A DNA stretch of 28,085 bases from the NCBI GenBank assembly GCA_934446135.1, contig CAKSDT010000008.1, positions 1 to 28,085 on the forward strand, read 5' to 3'. The notes below the pieces were generated by a model. That model did no database searches. It had not been told where the DNA came from and saw nothing but the letters and a program-made list of their open reading frames with translations. The DNA comes from an uncultured Clostridia bacterium. Its GTDB lineage: Bacteria > Bacillota > Clostridia > RGIG6154. Numbering within the stretch: the stretch's first letter is position 1; each line of letters begins with the position of its first letter. Shown one piece after another: positions 8,001 through 16,303 of this stretch. Position numbers and translations under genes: made by a program.

Positions 8001-11000
8001 ATATAGCCTCTTCAGAGATTTTGATGTTGCTGATAATAACTCAACTTCAAAACAGATTATGGTAAGTTTCAAATTCAGATGGTACTCAGGTGCAACTTCA
8101 GGTAATCAGACATCTGCCGGAATACCGTCACCTTGTATGGTTCTTACCGATACAGCAAATAATTCTTCGGAATATCTCCAGGCAGGCGGACATTCAAAAC
8201 TAAGACTTTATAATACGGCTGCAACACCGGGAGGAGCAACCGGCACATTTGACACTGCTTTTTGGCCTTTGCTTAATTGGACTACTGTAAAGTATATTAT
8301 TAATCTTAATGACAAGTCAATTACTTTATACAATCCCGGAGGTTCAACAGTTACAAGGTATTTTAACAATTTATCATATGCAGATACATTTAAGTCTTTG
8401 ATGCTTAAATCAGTTGCTGCAGATAGAGATAACGGCGTTGAAGCATCATACTATTTTGATGATTTGACAGTTATGAAAATCGGAACAGTGTTTGCACCAT
8501 CAGAATATACAGCAATAGGCAAAGATGCAACTTTAGAAAATGTTGCACCGAGTGCTTTTGAATTCAGTTTTGCCGGAGCAATTGATGCTTCAACATTTGA
8601 CGCTGCCAATGCAGTAACACTTATGGATTCAGAAGGAAATGTTTTGCCTTCAGGCAAAATTTCAGCATCACTTAAGAATGACAACAAGACACTTTCGGTT
8701 GTATATGCTGACGCCTCATTTGATACGGTTTATAAAATTAAGTTTAATCCCGAAATCAAAGATGAGTACGGTGCTTATATTGATGACGGAATATTTAAAT
8801 TTAAGACATCGGGTGAAGTAACTTTCAATTTTGTAAGTTCTGCACCTGTAAATGGAGCAACAGGTATTTCACCTTCTGACAACACTATTACATTTACATT
8901 TAATTCACCTGTAAATCAAAGTGAATTTAAAAACTACTTTACACTCAAAATGGGTGATGAATTTGTAAATCAGAATCAGTACACAGTTGAATATTCATTA
9001 GACGGTTTAACTGCAACTGTTAAACTTAATAAACCGTTTGGTGCTTCAAAGACATATTCATATAGATTAATGGAGGGACTTACTGACAAATTCTATAATA
9101 TGTCATCAAATAAAGATATTCATAGACTTAACGCTGATGTGACAGGTTCCTTTGAAACACTTCCGGTTGCATTTTCAGGAACAAGAACAGAGCCTATTAA
9201 AGATGCAAATGTGGCAATAAATTCGGATGAAATTATATATGAATTTACAAATCCTGTTGATGAAACTTCTTTAAGAGCAGCATTGGAAATCGAAAAAGAC
9301 GGTGTTAAAGTTACAAACAGTAACTATACAGTGACGATTACTCCTAACGGAGAGGGCTCAATAGTTGTTATCAAATTAAGCGAAAGATTTGGCCCGGGCA
9401 AAACAATAACTGTTAAGTCAGCAAATCTTAAGGATATTTACGGCCAGGCAATCGAAAATGAAATTGATGATACATTTACAACTCAGGTGGTAGAGTTTAA
9501 AGTATTAAATGTTTTGCCTGCTGACGGTGTTACAGTTAATACCTATGACAAGAGTTTCAAAATTACATTTACGACAAGAGTAACAAAGAATAATCTTAAA
9601 GATAACTTTGTGTTCAAAAAAGGAAATTATGAAGTAGAAGTTGATTCGGTTTCTGTAAGCGAAGACGGTCTTACTGCTACAATTTATACGAAAAATGAGT
9701 TGGGATTTGGAACGATATATAATTTTGACTTTAAAGACGGTTTCAAAGACGAATATAATCAGTCACTTGTAAGAACTTCAGAACCTGCCTTTAAATTTAC
9801 ATCTGCAACTCCTGAAGCGGGAATAGCAAAACTTGTTTCACCTTCAACGGTAACAGAGGTTGCAAGTTATGACGGACTGTTTGAAGTTAGACTCAAAACC
9901 CCGGTTTCTTATGACGAGTTTTCAAAAAATGTAGTTATAAAGAGAAACGGTGTAACGCTTAAGTTGGTTGGATTAAATCCTGATAACATTTATGAAGGTG
10001 ATTATAGCATTAAAGAGTCTGAAGATAATGTAACATATTCTATTTATCTTGAAAATGATAAAGTTCCGGGTGAAAACGATGGTATTTTAGGTTCAGGTAA
10101 CACTTATTCTATATCATTAGAACATGGTATGAAGGATATGTACGGAAACGAATACAACGGAAATGATGAAGTATCATTTAAGTCTAAAGCAGTTCCTCTT
10201 ACATTCACACTTTCGAACTCAAATATAACGGGCGGACCAAAACAACTTGAATTCGGTGTATCTACATTTGTTCAACTTCAGGACTTTAAAGATAACTTTA
10301 AAATCTATAAAAACGGCAGAGAACTTATTTGTTATGATGAAAACGGAAGCGGTTCGTTTGATTACAAAGTTACAAGCACATTCAGCAAAGATAACGGATA
10401 CCAGTCATTCTTTGTTACATTTGAAACTGAACTTGGCTTTAATAATGAAATTAAATATCAGATTTTAGATTCGATTACAGACCTTTACGGCCTTTCAATG
10501 ACAAAGGGTTATGATGAAGAAAAAACAGTTTCAACATCAAAATCAACAGGTAAATTAGTTGATGTTACTGAACTTATTACTTTTGATGATATGGATGAAC
10601 TTAACAATTGGAAAACAACATCTAACCCGACTGTTCCTGCAAAAATTGTTATAGACCCGTTGGACGAAGACGGTGAAAACAAAGTTCTTTGCCTCACAGG
10701 TGAACAGTATCAAAAACCGGACGGTACTTTAGGAACAACAATCATTTATACAAGGGAATTGAATGACACACCTGTTAAAGGAACAAAGATTTATATAACA
10801 TTTGATTATCTCTGGGGACTTTCGCAGAGCGATTCTACCGAAACAGGTTTCTCTGATCACTTCCTTTCACCGAGAGATTCAAGCAGCGAAACATATTATA
10901 AATGGTGGCTTGCAGGTAACTCAGAACTCAGACTTCAGTACACTGCAAAAGACAAAGACAGTCTTAAGAATATGGATGCTAATAACAGCAGAGTAAACAA

Positions 11001-11925
11001 TGTTTCAAGTGCTAAATATGATACTAAGTGGACAACAGTAAAAACTATAATCGATCCTTCTGAAGGCACAATGCAGTATTGCATAGGTTCAGGAAATGAT
11101 TATACAACAAGATATATTAAAACAAACTTGACAGACACACTCAAAGATCTCTATGTTGAACTCGGTACAAGTTCAAACGGTGCTAACGGTACAAATAAAG
11201 CACTTCCGTACTATATTGATAATCTTAAAGTAACAAGAGTTCCTGTATTTGCACTTACAAATCACATTGATTCTTTGGGTAATGAATTTTCACTTGATAA
11301 TGTTGACCCAACCTCAACTGTGATACCGATTGACTTTACTCTTCCGGTAAAAGGTGCAACCAAAAATTTTGATATTACTAAAATGATAACAATCAAGAAA
11401 AACGGTGTTGCAATATCGTCTTCTGATTACAGTGTAGTATTGGATGAGTCAAGCAAGCAGTATAACAGTGATAATAAATTGATTGGTTACAAAACTATGA
11501 ATTTAATATTCAACAGTTCAATCCTTGAATATAATACAAGTTATACTGTTGAGATAGCACAGGGTGTTCAGTTTGAAGAGTATGCAGCAACAGAAGGTAT
11601 TGTTGAAACAACATTTAAAACATCTAAATCTGCAGGATTCAATATTGATTCACTTTCAACTAAAGTATGGAACTCGGCTGGAAATGCTTTAACAGTCACA
11701 TTTGAGCCTAATAATGCTCAGGGGGCGGCAAACAATGTGTTTGTAATGCTTGCTGCATACGATGCAAACGATAAATTTTTAGGCTCCGGAATCACATTGT
11801 GGGACGGTTCTGACAGAGAACTTACTGTAACAGGCGTAAATAAGAATGATGTTTCTTATATTAAAGTGTTCTCGTTCAAGAGAGATTTGAGTCCGTTGCA
11901 GTTACCGCTTGTGGTTTCTGAATAA
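5089..11925 (+). CDS. Giant secreted protein of Big_5-type Ig-like repeats with two lectin-like modules
   Basis: The protein has 2278 residues. A GTG at 5080 is in frame but abuts the AAGGAG at 5075-5080. The TTG at 5089 has proper spacing and matches the TTG starts of two later genes. An export signal ends near VSAAG (residue 33). An N-terminal region of unknown fold (35-285) is followed by a helical FIVAR-like stretch (about 285-410). About twelve repeats of 95-115 residues follow, each with a core like ITFTFNSPV, then an FK-NF-IYKNG turn, then Y-V and a closing TF-T strand, as in bacterial Ig-like domain 5. Two jelly-roll-like inserts start with FDDFENGLSSNW (near 925) and FDDMDELNNW (near 1830). 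The last 90 residues are a separate beta-rich domain. No SLH, LPXTG or catalytic domain was recognised. It is probably a surface scaffold or adhesin with sugar-binding inserts; how it is anchored is not evident. Confidence 0.8.
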   Translation: MNTRISKFLALALILSMVMSTFAIVPMTVSAAGVDYNTTPYASLVDISSTIKGSNINDTPTSAKNHKMFITDGSGVSANVSHRNVGGASLNSLINALNGVAVDDTFGNQVFSKNGVYYNANGLLPTLDQGSDSSYKDAVSLEAYSAKEGTKTFNLSGKFIKGITVVMNAHTTNKFGAGAIVVYGDGTKSSTGNCTPIPVGNKTASNKFLTGTEAGGTGEYSVQYADVSTDASKPASKISLHVSGENTDAKRENFKNINGIADGIASGNATSHTYVFADLVGIYEVEYSFNELDAVLKNAISSYKAETDAVAKESLYNSIKLTIDSAVERGYDANGRDNGWKALALESFLAETTVLANRLVGTYPSKSDYDALVAKLEEAKISGLISSYEEGLTSDALAKYNAAKAIVESPLEVTNVVRTDIKMFEGVKITFNTPISGTADEIKSAFELNGTPAELITKSENDTVLNVVWGDLDYITQYTATVLTTLKNIYGNTLASAYQFDFTTEGLPDYVVTVSVPKSEGSIDVYADSVVAEFSIPTNASDLSSKLEIYKNGSILNASEYTLSNLSETNIEIKFNRVLGVNNTYEIKISKDIKPIPKYAQAVSGLANDFNDSFTTPAKPFNCTFNFTGGSAKFNFTTKIDVNDFKSALKVLKNGVETANYDVSYTNNEVTVTPKNAEGFVITSTTQGANLNSYNFVISAGFTDLLGQTLTDREFEYIPDAEYVSALADTLIFESSTAVTKASFEKYFDISKYDTLLKQYKILNINQDYTVSVDDKGKLITVKFNEKFGYNNKFKYSFQNGFTDVSGTPYSELGEINFVTETKPTQITLVEPASSTDVPGDTTVVKVKINTNTGIDSLNELISITKGGNEFTAYTITGIDSENILTIRFNDVLGLNQVYQITLDVAEPVTLSTQVVKTSTEQYLFDDFENGLSSNWRTVGNATVAPQIVTDPDNPDNKVLKVTSNKYEDGAYSLFRDFDVADNNSTSKQIMVSFKFRWYSGATSGNQTSAGIPSPCMVLTDTANNSSEYLQAGGHSKLRLYNTAATPGGATGTFDTAFWPLLNWTTVKYIINLNDKSITLYNPGGSTVTRYFNNLSYADTFKSLMLKSVAADRDNGVEASYYFDDLTVMKIGTVFAPSEYTAIGKDATLENVAPSAFEFSFAGAIDASTFDAANAVTLMDSEGNVLPSGKISASLKNDNKTLSVVYADASFDTVYKIKFNPEIKDEYGAYIDDGIFKFKTSGEVTFNFVSSAPVNGATGISPSDNTITFTFNSPVNQSEFKNYFTLKMGDEFVNQNQYTVEYSLDGLTATVKLNKPFGASKTYSYRLMEGLTDKFYNMSSNKDIHRLNADVTGSFETLPVAFSGTRTEPIKDANVAINSDEIIYEFTNPVDETSLRAALEIEKDGVKVTNSNYTVTITPNGEGSIVVIKLSERFGPGKTITVKSANLKDIYGQAIENEIDDTFTTQVVEFKVLNVLPADGVTVNTYDKSFKITFTTRVTKNNLKDNFVFKKGNYEVEVDSVSVSEDGLTATIYTKNELGFGTIYNFDFKDGFKDEYNQSLVRTSEPAFKFTSATPEAGIAKLVSPSTVTEVASYDGLFEVRLKTPVSYDEFSKNVVIKRNGVTLKLVGLNPDNIYEGDYSIKESEDNVTYSIYLENDKVPGENDGILGSGNTYSISLEHGMKDMYGNEYNGNDEVSFKSKAVPLTFTLSNSNITGGPKQLEFGVSTFVQLQDFKDNFKIYKNGRELICYDENGSGSFDYKVTSTFSKDNGYQSFFVTFETELGFNNEIKYQILDSITDLYGLSMTKGYDEEKTVSTSKSTGKLVDVTELITFDDMDELNNWKTTSNPTVPAKIVIDPLDEDGENKVLCLTGEQYQKPDGTLGTTIIYTRELNDTPVKGTKIYITFDYLWGLSQSDSTETGFSDHFLSPRDSSSETYYKWWLAGNSELRLQYTAKDKDSLKNMDANNSRVNNVSSAKYDTKWTTVKTIIDPSEGTMQYCIGSGNDYTTRYIKTNLTDTLKDLYVELGTSSNGANGTNKALPYYIDNLKVTRVPVFALTNHIDSLGNEFSLDNVDPTSTVIPIDFTLPVKGATKNFDITKMITIKKNGVAISSSDYSVVLDESSKQYNSDNKLIGYKTMNLIFNSSILEYNTSYTVEIAQGVQFEEYAATEGIVETTFKTSKSAGFNIDSLSTKVWNSAGNALTVTFEPNNAQGAANNVFVMLAAYDANDKFLGSGITLWDGSDRELTVTGVNKNDVSYIKVFSFKRDLSPLQLPLVVSE

Positions 11926-11938
11926 GTAGTATTATACG

Positions 11939-11971
11939 GTTTTCGGGAGAGTGTTAAACTCTCCCGGGAAC
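11939..11971 (+). other. Intergenic stem-loop after the giant gene
   Basis: CGGGAGAGT at 11944-11952 pairs perfectly with ACTCTCCCG at 11958-11966 around the 5-base loop GTTAA. Six further flanking pairs, two of them G-U, extend it to 11939-11971. No U-run follows (AAGTTCTGATT). The ribosome binding site of the next gene starts 14 bases later. It has the same position and build as the stem-loops at 4983 and 24408, so an mRNA-stability or partial-termination role is more likely than full termination. Confidence 0.65.
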
Positions 11972-11996
11972 AAAGTTCTGATTCAAGGAGGACAAT

Positions 11997-13487
11997 ATGA
12001 AAAAAATTTCTATAATGAGTATAATATGCGTACTGTTAATTTTGGCATTTTCCTTAACTGCCGGAGCAGTAACTCTTGATGATGTGCGCGTAGTTGATAC
12101 TCCAAATGCTAAAGTATGCATATCCGGTAATACCGGTGTGTTAGACAAAGTACTTAATACTTCAGTATTTCTTATCGAAGGTACTGAACTTGATGATACA
12201 AACTTTGAAACGGTTACAAAGAAATATACAGATGTTTTAAATGCTGATTCAGAAGGAAAGTTTGAAAAAACATTTTCTGTTAACGGAATGGATTCTTCAA
12301 ATACACTTAAACTCTTTGCTGTATCTGAAGACGGAACAAAAACAGATAAAAATTTCAAATACTATGATGCTGATGATGTGGATGTATTTCTTAATAATAT
12401 TGCCACAAAAACGGTTAACGATTTAACGGAATATCAGTATTCAATCGGATTAAACGGAAATGTATTTGATGTGTCAGCGGTTGCAGGTTATGAAACAATG
12501 CTTCTCGACAATTTAAAATCAGCATCAATTTCATCAACTATGACGCTTGAACAAAAACTAACAAGATTTTTTGATGCTTATAATACTTCAAAACTTCAGA
12601 CAGAGTTTTTAGGTATTCTTAAATCGGGAACATCAAGTGATATTTCAAATGCACTCAATAATTCAAAATATTCCTCAATACTTGCGTCGGCAGACCTTGC
12701 AAACTATAATAATTCATCAAAGGTTACAAATGCCGAAAAGAGTGAGATATTAAAGGCAATTAAAAAATCTTATACTGATATGAATTCATTTTTAGTTGAA
12801 TTTAACCGTCTTGTTACAGAATATGCCAACAACGGTCAGACCGGAGGAGGCAACGGTGGCGGCATCGGAGGAGGTAGTGGCATTGGCGGCGGTACCAATG
12901 AGCGTGATGTAACTCCTATTATTGATAAAAATGATGATAAAACTTCAAAATATTTTGATGACTTGAAAAATGTTTCATGGGCAGTAGATGCTATTAATGC
13001 ACTTGCTGAAAAGAAAATTGTTGCAGGTGTAGGTGACAGAATGTTTGAACCCGATGCTACATTAACAAGAGAAGCATTTGCAAAAATGATTGTTCTTGCT
13101 ACTGAAATGTATAATTCGAGTGCTAAACCGGCATTTAATGATGCAAACTCGGGAGAATGGTATGATTCTTATATAGCATCTGCTAAAAACAGCGGATTTG
13201 TTTCTGGTATAAGCGAAACAGAATTCGGTGTAGGAATGAACATTTCAAGACAGGATCTTGCTGTAATGCTCTACAGAGCAGCGAAAGCAAAAGGAAAAGT
13301 ATTTACACAGAAAAAGACTTTTGCTGATGATTATCAGATTGCGGATTATGCAAAAGAAGCAGTTTCTTATCTTGCAGGCGAGGGTATGATTTCAGGTATG
13401 GGAGACAATCTCTTTGCTCCTAATGAAAATGCTACAAGGGCACAGGCTGCAAAACTTATTTATTCTTTGGTCGGAGGTAATAAATAA
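11997..13487 (+). CDS. Secreted protein with three C-terminal SLH motifs and a glycine-rich linker
   Basis: The protein has 496 residues. A signal peptide (LLILAFSLTAGAVT) ends near residue 24. Residues 25-125 form a beta-rich module resembling the two N-terminal modules of the enzyme at 24465. Residues 125-275 look largely helical and were not recognised. A glycine-rich linker (about 281-300) leads to three SLH motifs. The first is YFDDLKNVSWAVDAINALAE with FEPDATLTREAFAKM, at about 316-370. The second is FNDANSGEWYDSYIASAKNS with ISRQDLAVM, at about 378-432. The third is TFADDYQIADYAKEAVSYLA with FAPNENATRAQAAKL, at about 440-496. Three SLH motifs form the pseudo-trimer that binds pyruvylated secondary cell-wall polymer, so it should sit at the cell surface. 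The start is ATG behind AAGGAGG. It overlaps the next gene by one base (TAATG), so the two are translationally coupled. Confidence 0.88.
   Translation: MKKISIMSIICVLLILAFSLTAGAVTLDDVRVVDTPNAKVCISGNTGVLDKVLNTSVFLIEGTELDDTNFETVTKKYTDVLNADSEGKFEKTFSVNGMDSSNTLKLFAVSEDGTKTDKNFKYYDADDVDVFLNNIATKTVNDLTEYQYSIGLNGNVFDVSAVAGYETMLLDNLKSASISSTMTLEQKLTRFFDAYNTSKLQTEFLGILKSGTSSDISNALNNSKYSSILASADLANYNNSSKVTNAEKSEILKAIKKSYTDMNSFLVEFNRLVTEYANNGQTGGGNGGGIGGGSGIGGGTNERDVTPIIDKNDDKTSKYFDDLKNVSWAVDAINALAEKKIVAGVGDRMFEPDATLTREAFAKMIVLATEMYNSSAKPAFNDANSGEWYDSYIASAKNSGFVSGISETEFGVGMNISRQDLAVMLYRAAKAKGKVFTQKKTFADDYQIADYAKEAVSYLAGEGMISGMGDNLFAPNENATRAQAAKLIYSLVGGNK
12841..12897 (+). repeat. Low-complexity GGN run coding the glycine-rich linker
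   Basis: The DNA is a run of GGA/GGC/GGT codons broken by Asn, Ile, Ser and Thr codons, giving short GGG blocks. It is much richer in G and C than its surroundings. It separates the helical region of the 496-residue protein from its SLH motifs and is most simply a flexible tether. Such tracts can vary in length between strains through replication slippage; nothing here shows that they do. Confidence 0.7.
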
Positions 13488-16282
13488 TGAAAAAACTCAA
13501 TAAATTACTTTCATTTGTTATTGCCTTATCAATGGTATTGTCAGTTATGGTTGTTACACCGACATCTGTCGGTGCAACAACTACTGCGAATGAAGAAGTT
13601 TTAAAATTTCTTCAGGATTTTGGTATCTATGATCCTGATGCTGAAATTGACTTGGCAGAACCTGTTTCAAGAGCAGATTTTGCTAAAATGGCTTCAAAAC
13701 TTGTTTATCTCGGAGAACCGTCTGAAATCGTAGAAGATGAAATTCCTTTCGTCGATATAACAAGCGAGGAAGATTCTTACTCAGCAGTTCAACTCTTGTG
13801 TAAAATGGGATTTGTAAAGGGAACTGATTCTACACACTTTGAACCGTTTTCATATATCGAACCCGAACACGCCTTGATTATACTTGTTAAAATAATGGGT
13901 TATGATTATCTTGCACAAAACAAAGGCAGTTATTTTGCTGCTGCACAGGATAAAAAACTTTTAAACAGAGTAGGTTTTTCTTATTCTGATAAATTCACTT
14001 ATGCAGAGGCATATAATCTTATTTACAACGCCTTCAATGCTGATATTTCAGACTATAATGAAATTGACGGCAGACCTGACGGTAACAAGAAAGAAACACT
14101 TCTCTATAAGAGACATAATATTGCTACAGTATCCGGCACAATTTCAGATGACGGTATGACTTCACTCTATGGGGAATCTTCTATATTAAAAGATGAAATT
14201 TCTGTTCAGTATGATGGAACAAACGAAATCACCTTGAAATGCAGCGACGCTTTTAAAGCGGACGCTTTGGGCAAAAAAGCAGATGTTTACTATAAGGAAA
14301 ATGCAGAAACCGGGTATTATGAAGTTGTTTCTCTTTGTCAGATAGAAAACAGAAATAATGTTGTTAAGATTAATCCGTCATACATAGTTAAACTTGAAAC
14401 TGAAACTGACGGTGGATATCTTTATACTTACTATATTGATGAAACTGATGAAGATAACGAACTCGAAGCGAGTGTAAGTTCAGAACATAAACTTATTTAT
14501 AACGGCAAGGCTTATGATTCAAATCTTCTTCCTGAAGGAAAAACTTACATTGATTTGCTCAAACCGGAACTCGGTGTTATAACACTTATTGACAATGACG
14601 GTGACGATTATTTTGACATTGTAAGTGTTTCTGACTATGAAACTTTTGGTGTTGGTTCAGTTAATCCGACCGATAAGATTATGTATTCACAAACTTCTGT
14701 AAGTCAGCCTAAAATTGACCTTAGTTCAAAGAGTTTGACTTACACTCTTTCGGATGAAAAAGGAGAAAGTGTTTCATTGAGTGACTTTGGCGAATACGCA
14801 ATACTTTCTGTTGCAAAGAGTCTTGACGGAAAGATGTATGACATCAAAGTGAGCAAGAAATCAATCACTGGTACCGTTTCGGAAAAGACTACTGATAAAA
14901 TTGTAGTTTCCGGCGGTGAATTCAAAATTGTATATCCAAAGAAAAACGGTCAGGATGTTGAGTATCTTGCAACCGCAGGCACGACAGGAACATTCTACTT
15001 CGATGTTTTCGGCAATGTTGCTTATGTAAAATCAAACAGTTTGTCAAATGACGATGTGATATTTGGTTATGTAAATGTATATGGTGTGGATTCAAAAAGA
15101 CTTACAGATACACTTACAATAAAAATGTTTACAAGCCGTGGCATCTATAAGGATTATAAACTTGCTCAAAAAGTTACAATTGACGGTGTCAAGTATAAAG
15201 ATTACAATGAAATGTTAACAGCACTTGACAGAGGTATTCGTGATATTAACGGCGACAAGGTTTCACCGCTTATAAGAATTAAACTTGACGATGATAATAT
15301 GGTTTATTGGGTGGATACCTGTTATGAAGGACAGAGAGAAAGCGAATCTATTGTTAAACTTGATGTAAGCGGAACAAAAAGATATTTTTCAAGATCCATT
15401 GCGTTCAGCGGTGATATAGGTGTTGCTTCAGATTCAGTTATATTCAATGTTCCTGATACAAATGAGGAATTTGATCCTGAAAAGGCATCTATTGTGACAA
15501 GAACCGGTCTTGTTGATAACAAAGAAGTAAATCTTACTGCATATTGTGTAGGAGATTCTGCTGAGGTTAAAACAAGTCTTACAGCTGATGTTTTTGTTTG
15601 TGAAGCGTCACAGAATTTGAAATTTGAACCAAACATTCAAAGTAATAAATTTGGTATAGTAACAGGTGTTTCACAGGCTTACGATAAGGACAAAGATGAA
15701 ATTATTTATAAGGTTACAATTAATGTAAACGGTGTTCCGAATGAGGTTTATACAAAAGACCCTACAGATATTGAATTTGAAGAAACCGGCGAAATTTCAT
15801 ATAAAGGTAAGATTGAAAAGGGCGATTTGATTTTGTATCTTTTGGGTGCAGACGGAAAACTTACTGCTGACAGTTATAAAGTAGTATACGATGCAAACAA
15901 GCAGTCTCAGGACGAAAACGGCAATGTTAAAATGGGATATTTTTCATCGACAACTGCATCTTTAGATCAGTGGCGTGCAACTGTAAGAATTGCATACGAT
16001 ACGGTTTATAATTACAAGGATAATCTTTTCCAGGTTTCATCTGTTGAACCTAATCAGATACCAAGACTTCAGGCAAAAGATCTTAATCTTAAAATCTACG
16101 GCGGTTCGTTTAACAATCAGGGTGCTGTATATTTAAGATATGATCAGGCTTCAAATAAAGTAACCACAATATCCGCACAGGATTTGAAGACTTATGTTAA
16201 TGTTGGAACTGAATGCGATAAAGCGTTTTACAGAGCATATTACGGAACTTTGCAGACAGTTATAATCTATGATAAAGAATAA
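13487..16282 (+). CDS. Secreted 931-residue protein with N-terminal SLH-like motifs
   Basis: The signal peptide covers about residues 1-30 (LSMVLSVMVVTPTSVGATT). Residues 36-185 hold degenerate SLH motifs: LQDFGIYDPDAEIDLAEPVS with RADFAKMASKLVYLG, then IPFVDITSEEDSYSAVQLLC with MGFVKGTDSTHFEP, then LLNRVGFSYSDKFTYAEAYN. The second motif lacks the usual TRAE-type motif and reads EPEHALIIL. Residues 186-931 are beta-rich, acidic and rich in Lys and Tyr; I recognise no enzyme family in them. Proteins of this build, SLH first with a long uncharacterised tail, often behave as S-layer or surface-layer components in Clostridia. It is coupled to the previous gene through TAATG and ends 18 bases before the first beta-helix gene, so its product is probably made together with the enzymes. 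A role as structural partner of the 496-residue SLH protein is inference. Confidence 0.8.
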   Translation: MKKLNKLLSFVIALSMVLSVMVVTPTSVGATTTANEEVLKFLQDFGIYDPDAEIDLAEPVSRADFAKMASKLVYLGEPSEIVEDEIPFVDITSEEDSYSAVQLLCKMGFVKGTDSTHFEPFSYIEPEHALIILVKIMGYDYLAQNKGSYFAAAQDKKLLNRVGFSYSDKFTYAEAYNLIYNAFNADISDYNEIDGRPDGNKKETLLYKRHNIATVSGTISDDGMTSLYGESSILKDEISVQYDGTNEITLKCSDAFKADALGKKADVYYKENAETGYYEVVSLCQIENRNNVVKINPSYIVKLETETDGGYLYTYYIDETDEDNELEASVSSEHKLIYNGKAYDSNLLPEGKTYIDLLKPELGVITLIDNDGDDYFDIVSVSDYETFGVGSVNPTDKIMYSQTSVSQPKIDLSSKSLTYTLSDEKGESVSLSDFGEYAILSVAKSLDGKMYDIKVSKKSITGTVSEKTTDKIVVSGGEFKIVYPKKNGQDVEYLATAGTTGTFYFDVFGNVAYVKSNSLSNDDVIFGYVNVYGVDSKRLTDTLTIKMFTSRGIYKDYKLAQKVTIDGVKYKDYNEMLTALDRGIRDINGDKVSPLIRIKLDDDNMVYWVDTCYEGQRESESIVKLDVSGTKRYFSRSIAFSGDIGVASDSVIFNVPDTNEEFDPEKASIVTRTGLVDNKEVNLTAYCVGDSAEVKTSLTADVFVCEASQNLKFEPNIQSNKFGIVTGVSQAYDKDKDEIIYKVTINVNGVPNEVYTKDPTDIEFEETGEISYKGKIEKGDLILYLLGADGKLTADSYKVVYDANKQSQDENGNVKMGYFSSTTASLDQWRATVRIAYDTVYNYKDNLFQVSSVEPNQIPRLQAKDLNLKIYGGSFNNQGAVYLRYDQASNKVTTISAQDLKTYVNVGTECDKAFYRAYYGTLQTVIIYDKE
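13557..13574 (+). other. Stem-loop inside the coding sequence at the signal-peptide end
   Basis: CACCGAC at 13557-13563 pairs perfectly with GTCGGTG at 13568-13574 around ATCT. After one mismatch, three further pairs (13553-13555 with 13576-13578) extend it. It begins 70 bases after the start codon, over the codons just before the predicted signal-peptidase site, the same relative place as the stem-loops at 16379 and 20433. Confidence 0.45.
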
Positions 16283-16286
16283 TGAA

Positions 16287-16303
16287 AGGTGGGGGACTGA
16301 TTG
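16287..16303 (+). promoter_or_regulatory. G-rich ribosome binding site with a TTG start
   Basis: AGGTGGGGG at 16287-16295 lies five bases before the TTG at 16301. No ATG or GTG in this frame lies between the site and the signal-peptide core, and the next in-frame ATG (16328) would remove the basic N-terminus of the signal peptide. The TTG start is therefore well supported. Confidence 0.6.

Noticed and set aside
11954..12358. Minus-strand open frame of 134 codons opposite the 496-residue SLH gene
   Set aside because: It lies opposite a gene with clear signal peptide and domains, has no ribosome binding site or recognisable content, and reflects codon bias on the coding strand.
13487..16282. 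Polysaccharide lyase or hydrolase activity for the 931-residue SLH protein
   Set aside because: I could not see a catalytic motif or known fold in residues 186-931, so no enzymatic role is claimed.
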